A stretch of 64,000 bases of DNA from Daedaleopsis sinensis (lineage: Eukaryota; Basidiomycota; Agaricomycetes; Polyporales; Polyporaceae), in assembly GCA_033807695.1 (NCBI GenBank), contig CM066308.1, forward strand, positions 3,782,001 to 3,846,000, in the 5' to 3' direction. This document shows, one piece after another, positions 55,851 through 64,000 of this stretch; the first letter of the stretch is position 1, and each line of letters starts with the position of its first letter. A program made the position numbers and the translations under genes. The notes below the pieces were generated by a model. That model was not told the DNA's origin. It saw nothing but the letters and a program-made list of their open reading frames with translations, and searched no databases.

Positions 55851-56459
55851 ATGTGGACTCAGCTAGGAGGATGCTAGTGCCGATTGCGGGCTGAGCGACG
55901 GGGAGGCAACAAAGGTGAGTATATGCTTTGCTGCCAGTGCTATGTGTTGAGTCGAGTCGGTCACATTCTTCTGTACGGTCATCTGTGTACTTGTGGTAGA
56001 ATACTTAGCTGTATGCTATACATAGATGAGCTGTAGTATGCTAGTACTGGTGAGGCACGCATACATCGAAATCAAAAATCCATTCGCTTGAGCTGGATAC
56101 TACTGTAGGTGAACCTGCGAGTGCGCCCAGTGTGCTCACGTAATCTGAGCCTGCCAGGGTTTATTCTGGATTTAACATATCAGTTTCTCAAGTACCTCCG
56201 GCAGTAGAATGAGAGTGGAAGGTGGGTTCAATGAGGGAGGAATGAAGGCGAATATGTGATAAGTCTCCGTAAGTTTACAAGCCGGTGGAATCTGAGGTAT
56301 ATCATGGAGGAATGTCCGAGGAACCTTTGAATCTAACGCTCATTCCGTCACGACGGAATTTAGCGCTACACCCTGTGTAAGTGAAGCAGTCTACATGCAT
56401 GTCGACAAACCAGGGTAACATGAAGACACGCACCAAAATGTTGGGGGTTCATGATTTTT
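55851..56459. other. Intergenic region (unit 2)
   Basis: Copy of 43738-44346; no gene seen. Confidence 0.5.
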
Positions 56460-57203
56460 TTACCACACACGAAGCGCCTTCACAGTCCACTCAACACCAT
56501 CGCGCACAATGATATCGCCATCGTTCACCTCATCCTTCCAAGTCACGTCGCAGGCCATCGCAGCGTGCCCGATCCGGGCGACTGACTTCCACTCTCTTTC
56601 CTCCTCAATCCAAGCCCACCGCTGGACAGAGACATCATCCCCATCGCGCACGATCCCCTGTACAAACTGCCCAACTCGACACACCATTCCCCTCCTCCGG
56701 TCTCCGGCCTGGCCCGTCTCGAGGAAGACACTCACGCGTTGGCCCTCATGCACACCTCCGCCGGGGCCGACGGGGAGAACGTCTAGGTGCTTCCATGCCT
56801 CCTCGTACTCGCGCATCTCCCTACTGTCCGGATGCCGCATAGTTCCGCGCTCGAGCGAGACGTCCGGTAGCGTCGGGTGGGGCGACGAGACCCCCGAGTC
56901 GCTCTCGGGCTCCGTCGTGTGCGAATCGATATCATGGATCCATTCGCCGTGGGGCGACTTCCCGACAGAGCGCCCGCCGAATCCCCAGTCAAGCTCCGTG
57001 TATGAAGAAGACGGAGAAGCAGGCTTGAGAAGGCGCAGGTCGACAAACTGCCTGTTAGGGGCTGTTGTCACGACGGTTGAAGTTGGCTCGGACGGTTCGT
57101 CTGGAAGCTGAGCAGCACAGTATCAGTGTTAGAGCGAGCCGAAGATTATGAAAGGGTGAGTTCTGCGGACCCAGCGAATGTAGACCCGTTCAGAAATCGA
57201 CAT
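56460..57203 (-). CDS. HRI1: HRI1-like protein, copy 2
   Basis: Exon 1 is 57171-57203 and exon 2 is 56460-57107. The protein is the same as copy 1 (about 226 residues, SIRW/LPDEPSEPTST start and RGMVCRVGQFVQG core). The coding part is identical by eye, but the leader just upstream of the ATG differs at two bases, marking the edge of the divergent window. Function is as uncertain as for copy 1. Confidence 0.8.
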
Positions 57204-57476
57204 CGTTGTTGGAAGCAATGAGGTTGCGGCTTGCCCAAGCTTGCCCACTGTCGGCCATGGTTTTGAAACTCTCCGAAAGCGCTCAATGTTGTGCCGGGAG
57301 ATCGGCCCGAACCATAGTCGGCCTCTGTATCTTGTGCGGGGGCCCCTACTCGGCCGTCCAGCTGAATTCGCTTGGAGGAGGATGTCTGTCTAACAATCCC
57401 AATGCACTGGCGTTGAAACCATCTCTCTGTTATCGCTAAGTTGAGCCTATGCTGTACCGTACAGGTGTTTCTCCCA

Positions 57477-57893
57477 CCCGCGCGCAGATGATAAAGCGCA
57501 CCATCGCGCTCGACGGAGCGTGCACGGTCAAGCGGTCGACCCGGGCAGGATACTGGGCGACAGCATGGAGGTATAAATAAGCTCAACTACATGATGACGG
57601 GGGACCATCTTATTCGTCGCAATGACGTCGAGGCCGAGGTACCTGGCGATGCCTGGCATGTTGCGACCTGGCATCCAAGTAGTCAGACGACAATCGTGCG
57701 TTGCGTTGGGTTTCAAAACGGTGTACTATTATGAATTGCAGCACGACAGGTACAGAGTACAGAGTGGACATACAGAGCAGAGCAGAGACGACATGGCAGC
57801 AAGAGCGATAGAGATGCGAGCAACGCGGAGAGGGAGCGAGTGTGGGCGGTCGGGACGCAGGTGCGTGGACCATGTTAAGCTAGTAGCATAGCG
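57477..57893. repeat. Dispersed repeat 'tail' segment, reverse orientation (unit 2)
   Basis: Counterpart of 45365-45780 with several substitutions and small indels. At two of these sites (ACAATCG versus ACCATCG; CTAGTA versus CTAATA) this copy agrees with the third relative at 27039-27487, so unit 1 carries the derived state there. Confidence 0.65.
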
Positions 57894-58058
57894 AAGCGAG
57901 AGATGCAGTGAAATGGCGAGCGGTGCAGTATAATGCAGCGCAGTCGAGAACGAAGCGAACGTATGTGGTGCGGAACCCGAAGAATCTGACATTCAGGACT
58001 GCGCGGGACTGAGAGAGGGGATGTCAGCGCCGTCTCAGCACGCACGAACACGGCCTGC

Positions 58059-59099
58059 TCACCGCGAAGAGCTCTTCTGCTTCTTCCTGCCAATGTTTTT
58101 CAATTTCCTCATGAGCGCATTGCCTTCAGACGCCATCTGTTTGATACGTTGGAAAAGATGCTCTGCCTCGCGGTGTTCTGACGGCGAGAGGCTTATAGCA
58201 TCGCGGCTCTCGAGAGCCTGGGGTGAGGATGGACCGGCAACACCGAGCTGCGATGACACGTCGCTGGCGTAGTCGAGGGAGATAACGGAGTGCGCGCCGC
58301 CGGTCGGGGTGTCGGGAGAGTGTTGGATGTGAATAGCAGGAAGCTGCATACGTGCGTCTGGTTGCCTCTCGCCGAGGATACGTAGGATGGAGTCGATGCT
58401 GCCCTGCATCTGTTGAATGTTGCCCTGCATCTGATGCATGCTGTCCTGCATCGCTCGCATGCGTGCCTCTACGTCGTCGATGCGAGCATCGAGCTTGCCG
58501 TGCACCGCTTGGAGGTTCTCCTGCATGTGCTGCTCGACGTCCTTGATGCGAGTATCGAGCTTTTCGTGACTCTCCTTTATCTTCTTCTCGATGTCGTCCA
58601 TGCGAAGATTGAGGGAGGTCACTTGATGAGGAATAGCCGTCACTCGGAGGTGTTCAAACTGGGTGTTGACCCTACCCTCCAGTGCATCGATTTTGCCCTC
58701 CAGCTTGTCGGAGTTCACCTTCATCTCCGCACGGAGCTCGTCCTTGGCCACTTCGAGCTCAGCCCTGGACAGTATACCTGTCCCAACCGCACTCAACGCT
58801 GGGGATACCTTGCCGTCTCCGAGAGGCTCTCGGGAGACGGAAGATTGGAAAGAGTGGCGTGCGGACGACACTGTGGGAACAGATATGGATACGATGTCCA
58901 CCAAATACAGCGAGAACGACTTACCATCAGAGAAAGACGACCGAGGAGGATCTGATTTGAGGCTTGGGGTAGACATAGCGAAACGGACGGTGATGGTGTT
59001 GGTGGGGGTGTTGAAAACGAGGGCAGGGAGGGTCTGGAGGATTATATGTGGGCGCCGTTTATCGATGGCATCTGCGGGCTTTGTTGTGGAGGGTGCCAT
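58059..59099 (-). CDS. Coiled-coil protein, copy B2
   Basis: Start ATG 59099, intron 58871-58924, about 328 residues. It is the same as copy B1 except for two residues near the C-terminus (Leu for Pro in SVIS-DYAS, Ser for Gly in QK-SSR), both in the divergent window. Coiled-coil arrangement and heptad count equal copy B1. Confidence 0.65.
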   Translation of the reverse strand: MAPSTTKPADAIDKRRPHIILQTLPALVFNTPTNTITVRFAMSTPSLKSDPPRSSFSDGKSFSLYLVDIVSISVPTVSSARHSFQSSVSREPLGDGKVSPALSAVGTGILSRAELEVAKDELRAEMKVNSDKLEGKIDALEGRVNTQFEHLRVTAIPHQVTSLNLRMDDIEKKIKESHEKLDTRIKDVEQHMQENLQAVHGKLDARIDDVEARMRAMQDSMHQMQGNIQQMQGSIDSILRILGERQPDARMQLPAIHIQHSPDTPTGGAHSVISLDYASDVSSQLGVAGPSSPQALESRDAISLSPSEHREAEHLFQRIKQMASEGNALMRKLKNIGRKKQKSSSR

Positions 59100-59279
59100 T
59101 ATGGGAGAACAGATAGAGGATCGACGAAATGGGCAGGATGACTCGCCCGCTGTGTACACGAGGCAACGACGTGTTCACAGAATATTCTCTCCCAGCCTAG
59201 ATTCAATTCGTGGAGCTCCGACCCGGCCGTGAGAGACGTTGGAAGCGATAAGTAGAGCAGTAAAGGCCAGGGCAAGACG

Positions 59280-59609
59280 ATGGCAGCAGCTGAGCAAGTC
59301 CGACGCGTCGTTGAGAGCGCTGTCGAGAGTCTCGAAGTCGAAGGATTACGTCATCGAGTGTTCTCACGTTCCTATCTCAGAAGCGCCACCGTCGGTGACC
59401 CTCCTCAGGCTCGTCTTTACTACTACTGTACTTCAGCTTCAACCTCGCACTTTAACCAAGGGAGAGACGGCAATTGTACGACGAACACGCACATACATCA
59501 TTTCCCCCCTAGATCACGGGCTCAGCTCATCGATCTCCTTCTGCAACACGGCCAGGCGCATATTCGGAGGGAGGTTTGCACCCCCAGCTGCGCCGAAAAT
59601 GGTCTCTGA
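59280..59609 (+). pseudogene. Degraded or intron-split copy of the small MAAAEQ protein (unit 2)
   Basis: Identical by eye to 47166-47495, with the same frame disruption in the middle, so the damage predates the tandem duplication. Confidence 0.4.
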
Positions 59610-59673
59610 GTTCGCTACCTCTGCTCTCCGTCGTTCGAACTTGCCAACCTTTTCATGTCTGCCGCGCCCTTAA

Positions 59674-61820
59674 CTGAGAGTCATCACGGATCTGGTCGCG
59701 GACCGGACTAGCTTGCACGTAGCTCACTGGCACCTTCAACGTTTCAACCTTTGTGGCTATACATCAAGCGCCCTCCCTCAAAATCATGTCCACCCCTGGA
59801 CGCCGTGCGCGCGGGATGTGCAGCAGGCTCAGTCGTCAGCCTAGTATGTCCCCATATTGCGCACGACCTGCCACGGACGCCCGGTGAGTGCTCAAGTACT
59901 CGTGTATAGAATTCCTTCCCAGTTGCGTCCGCGTTGTCTCTCGCATTCGAGCCCGCTGGGGACGCATGCAATGCCACGCGCAGGATGTCGACGCTGCACA
60001 CCGTACGTTTACATCCTTCCGTGAACGTCTATGCTCAAGCGCTCACACAGAGAGGTGTATGTCACAATTCTTTCGGGACCGCGACGTTGATTTAAGGGTA
60101 GGCTCTTCCGAATCGCTCATCTCGATGCGACTCGGAGGACGCGATGGCATGCCGTCGAAACGCATGCGCGGCGGATACGAAGCTTCCTTTATGGACCTCA
60201 TTCGTGTTATCTCCGTCCGTCCGTTTTCACCCCACCGAGGTCTCAACCCGCGCTGCGGTGGGTGCGAACAGGCTCCTGACTTCCAAGCTGCATGCGCGGA
60301 CGCATAGCCGAGCATGCATAACCCGACTCTTCGTTATCGTCAGATGTAGGCTCCGGCCGGCGTGGACGGCAGCCCGCTCAGGTGTGGAGCCATGAACGAC
60401 GTTGCAATTAGCCCATAGGTACGTCACCTTGATGTGTTTATCACCTGGGAGCCTGTCTTCTGCCTCACAGTGAACAGCACCGGGGTGTATAAGCCGTACG
60501 TGCGTACTCGCTGGTCTGGCGCTATACCTCTCATATGAGCAGCCACCTACAAGTTCGATGTCACACGGCAGAAGGCTCATCTCTCTCTTCTGATGAACAG
60601 CTCTGTCCTCAGTTGATATACATCTCTAGACGGCTCCTCGGACCCGTACCATCGTGTAAGCCATTCTAGCATAACTCACCGTGACGATGTTCGGAGGTAA
60701 GTATGCCCAGGTGAGCTATCTCCACTGAGTCAGTACGCATCTGCACTCTCGTTTAAAACACATGTAATTGAAGCTGCGGTGGCGTGACTAGGTTTGGGCG
60801 CCGCTTCCTGCATGCGGGGTTGCGAAAACAGCGGGGAGCGATGAGGGGAGCGACGCCGGTAAGTCGTCACACTCTCGTTTGAAGATATCGACTAACTTTG
60901 CAAGTCATACTTAGTGTATCAGCCTTGAACACATCGCCGTAGCTCATGCTCAATCGAGAGAGCCGACTCCACAACCCCCATGTCACTCGTCGGTGGACAC
61001 TGCGCTCCGAAACTCTCGCTTAAACATAGGCTCCACGGGAGCGATGTCGAACGAAGCAGCACACGCACATTTTTCTACTACGGTATCCGGACTATCGGTC
61101 TTAGGCTGGCAGGTCGTTTCAGAGTCACTGCGAAGACCCTTTCATCGGGCCAGTTGACTCCAGCACTTCGTGCCCCCGTTCATGCGTCTCAACATACAGG
61201 TACGTGAATGCTTCGTCTTCCCCCGAGACATGAGACATGCTTCGCCGTCGCCGTCGACATGTGTAGCAGGAACGTGGTGGACGGCGCTTAGTCGCGCAAG
61301 ACGTTCGAGGACCCTACCTCCTGAAGCCGGGGCTCTGAATAGAATCGCCGCGCACTCTTGCGGGGTTAGACAACAATACGATAGCTGATCAATAATGTCA
61401 TATGTACGCAACAAGAGAACATTCAACGGATGACACTTTACAGGGTCTCAAACTCATTCCGCCCTTCTGTCCCACATGGCCATTTACATCGTGTTGATGA
61501 TGGCGAGGAAGGTGGACCATGGACGGCACAAAGCGGCGCGGGTGACCTGTCAGACCTGTCAGGTACAGGTAGTAGGGAACCTAGTCCTCGTGTCATTACC
61601 CATATGACTACTTCATTGCAGCTGGCCACTCTGTCCGATGTGCTACGGCTTATAAGCCCCTTGCACCTCCTCCAGTCTCCCCACGGATCTCTTTACCTCC
61701 TCACCGACTACTACTCTCATCCGTCGAACACTCGCACACTACCGCACGACTTCGAGCGCATACCTGACTCACTAATCCCTCCGACATCGGCCTCCACTCG
61801 AGCTTGCACTCACCGCACTC
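59674..61820. other. Intergenic region (unit 2)
   Basis: Copy of 47560-49706. A TTATAAG element is at 61650-61656. No gene assembled. Confidence 0.45.
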
Positions 61821-63970
61821 ATGCCCAATGAAGAGATAGTCAACATTCCTGACAGGCTCAGGGGATGCAATCCATTCCCTACCTTGTTGGAGAATGCAAT
61901 CCCCGCGGGGAAGTACTACTTGGAGTGCGCTCAGCTGGACTCACTCACCAGCAGGGGCGCGGAGACCGAGAGGAAGGTTTGGTTCACGTCTCCGGTGAGT
62001 CGTCCCTATCCAACACCTGAATCAGCCCCTCGTGCCAACTAGAATCCAGAGATTTGATATAGACATCATCAAACGTATCGAGGCCATACAGCTCGTGGCT
62101 GAATCTCACGACCAGGGCTGGGCTTCCGACCGTAACGCCGGTAATTGGACGTGGTTCGAAATCGCGATCCTTTCAGACTTTTGGCTTCGCCGCTCAGCAG
62201 ACAACACCGTGGCATCTCTGACCTGGAAGTCACACTCAAACCGGTTCCTCACCCCGACATTCGGATGGAAGGAGGGCACGGAGTTCGAACAGACGCACGA
62301 CATTATGACAATGCTGAAGGAGGGCGACCGCATCGCAGTTCTGCTTTGTGCCCGGTTCAACGCATGGAGGATTGAGGCGCGCCATGGGTTTCTGTTCATA
62401 ACCCTGGCCCAGGAACAATGCGAACGGTCGCCCCCGCCGCCGTACACAGAGACTGTCTTCCGCGTCAAGACCATGCACAGTGTCTTGCAGGAGGTCCGCG
62501 CAAAGCTGAAGCCGGCCCTCAAGCAGCTGCCGGAGATGTTTTTCACGTCGGCGGAGGAGCTCGGAGACCGCAAGGCGCCACCGCTCAGCGTGCTGTCTCT
62601 CGACGGCGGTGGGGTGCGCGGCATCGTGTCGCTGCTGCTACTCAAGGAGTTCATGGAATGGGGTGCACCTGACAAACAGCCGTGGGAGGTGTTCGACCTC
62701 ATCGGCGGCACCAGCACAGGAGGCCTCATTGCGATCATGCTAGGTCGGCTGCGCATGAGTGTCGACGACTGCCTTCAAACATACGACAGTTTCATGACGC
62801 AGATTTTTCACACATACCCCTTGAAAAAGTTCTGGTCATTCCTCCTGCATGGCTACTTCTACCCGGTTGAAGAGCTCGAAAGGCTCATCAAAAGTCTGAT
62901 CACGGAGAAGCTACCTAATTCCGGCGAGGACGCACTACTCATCGAAGGGGACCCGCGTTGCAAGGTTCTCTGCATGTCAGTACGCCAAGAGGCCGTCAAC
63001 AATTACGCACCCGTCATCCTGCGCAGCTACATAGGCCCAGAGGGGCCTGAGTCGGAGCTACGACACATTAAGATCTGGGAGGCGGCCCGAGCTACGAGCG
63101 CCGCGCCAGCCTACTTCAAGCATATTCAAGTCGGTGACTTCAAGCTTATCGATGGTGGAATTGGGGCCAACAACCCCGTGGGATGGTGAGTTGTTCCCAT
63201 ATCTTCATGATATCGACCCCCTGGTCTTCTCATGCTGAATGAACCTGAAATACCTCCACAAGGGTTTGGAATGAGGCCACCACCATTTTCGGCCCGATGA
63301 GACCAATCGGGTGCATCCTCAGCATTGGCACGGGCATATCACCGAACGTCAAGCTCACACCGTTCAGGATGTGGGGCTCGCACACTGTAGAAAAGGCATG
63401 GGTAGCGGCTGCGACGAACACCCAGCTTGTTCACTTGCTCTTCCAACAACTCATCGACTCTTCACCACCATTCTTCACGCCCAAGTACTTCCGGCTCAAC
63501 GTTTTGAAGACGGTGCATGCAGCGAAGCCGGGGCAGCTGTCATCCTACGCTACTGTCGGCGACCTCGACGACATTCGTTCCATTGAGAAGCTGAGAAGGA
63601 TGACAGGTGACTAGTTGACTACATAGCCAAGGATGAAGTGCGCATGCTGCTGGAAAGTGCCGCCGAAGCCATGCGCCGTACCCTCGCTGCCAGGCCGGAT
63701 CACGAAGATAGCACAGCTCCATCTATGTCCAGGTTGGGGAACACCGATGTGGAGGAACACGTGGAAGAGGAAAAGGGCCGAGTGGAATCGGAGCACCAAC
63801 AGATGAACGCCAAGGAAGCTGAAGCTTCAAGGGCGTCCACTCCCGCTGCCAATCGGGTCAGCCTAGGCGATGCCGTCGATGCCTTCGATGAGACCCTGAG
63901 GCTAATTCCGACGCCAACTCAAGACTCAGTACTCGAGAGGCAGGGTCGATGGGTCACGGGCCCTGGCTGA
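61821..63970 (+). CDS. Patatin-like phospholipase, copy 2 (native 3' end)
   Basis: Exons 61821-61994, 62050-63185 and 63263-63606, then 63627-63970 across the same 20-nt GT...AG break (63607-63626), give up to about 665 residues. The catalytic core (DGGGVRG, GTSTGG with Ser280, DGG with Asp426) is identical to copy 1. Here the last part keeps the native tail: after EASRAS it continues TPAANRVSLGDAVDAFDETL and ends VTGPG, with no transposon sequence. This is therefore the parental form of the gene. If the 20-nt stretch is not spliced, the product stops soon after RRMTGD at about residue 553 and lacks the acidic C-terminal tail in both copies. Confidence 0.87.
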
Positions 63971-64000
63971 TGCGTTCAAGTGTGTACTCTGAACATCCAC

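Larger units (their letters stand above)
51724..63837. repeat. Tandem duplication, unit 2 (about 12.11 kb)
   Basis: Second copy of 39611-51723, in direct orientation and with no spacer. Right of 63837 the patatin gene continues into sequence absent from unit 1. Confidence 0.97.

Noticed and set aside
1..64000. CRISPR arrays, operons and ribosome-binding sites
   Set aside because: This is intron-rich eukaryotic DNA. The tandem repeats found lack the repeat-spacer pattern of CRISPR, and genes are separately transcribed.
1..64000. tRNA or rRNA genes
   Set aside because: I found no cloverleaf with A and B boxes and no conserved rRNA segment by eye. A covariance-model search could still reveal a tRNA in the intergenic regions.

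Overview
The window reads as nuclear DNA of a filamentous basidiomycete, most likely an Agaricomycete. The genes are GC-rich and split by many short GT-AG introns (about 50 to 60 nt). The contents (F-box/LRR families, Mid2-like Ser/Thr-rich membrane proteins, a tunnel-type mRNA 5'-triphosphatase, an HRI1-like protein, a patatin-like lipase, a hAT transposon) suit such a genome. The species cannot be named from the sequence alone.

Layout. 0-5 kb: two tail-to-tail genes for Ser/Thr-rich single-pass membrane proteins. 6-14.4 kb: two small membrane proteins and two F-box/LRR genes that are paralogous pairs, with a glycerol-dehydrogenase-like gene between them; the second LRR gene has lost its F-box. 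14.9-20 kb: a small basic protein and a large single-exon F-box protein. 20-24 kb: no recognisable gene, but recurring short motifs. 24-27.5 kb: a block holding an HRI1-like pseudogene, a small ORF and a coiled-coil gene. 28-36 kb: housekeeping genes (mRNA capping triphosphatase; mitochondrial branched-chain 2-oxoacid dehydrogenase E1 alpha with 8- and 9-nt micro-exons) and a third signal-peptide/membrane protein. 38.2-38.7 kb: a third member of the small membrane family.

39.6-63.8 kb: a direct tandem duplication of about 12.11 kb. Each unit holds a complete hAT element with an apparently intact five-exon transposase, two minisatellites, an HRI1-like gene, a coiled-coil gene, a degraded small ORF and a patatin-like phospholipase. 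The junction falls exactly on the left end of the second hAT copy. The first hAT copy has a perfect 8-bp target duplication. The second has patatin sequence on its left and the first element's target site on its right. This is the structure expected from unequal exchange between two hAT insertions, one of them in the patatin gene. The units look identical by eye except for about a dozen differences packed into roughly 1.1 kb.

The genes do not form one pathway. The strongest signals are genome dynamics: transposon-mediated duplication, a patatin gene whose 3' end now reads into transposon sequence, local conversion or haplotype mixing, and lineage-specific small gene families. Exon boundaries were inferred by eye from splice signals, phase and family conservation. 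All similarity statements are from memory of family motifs, not from a database search.
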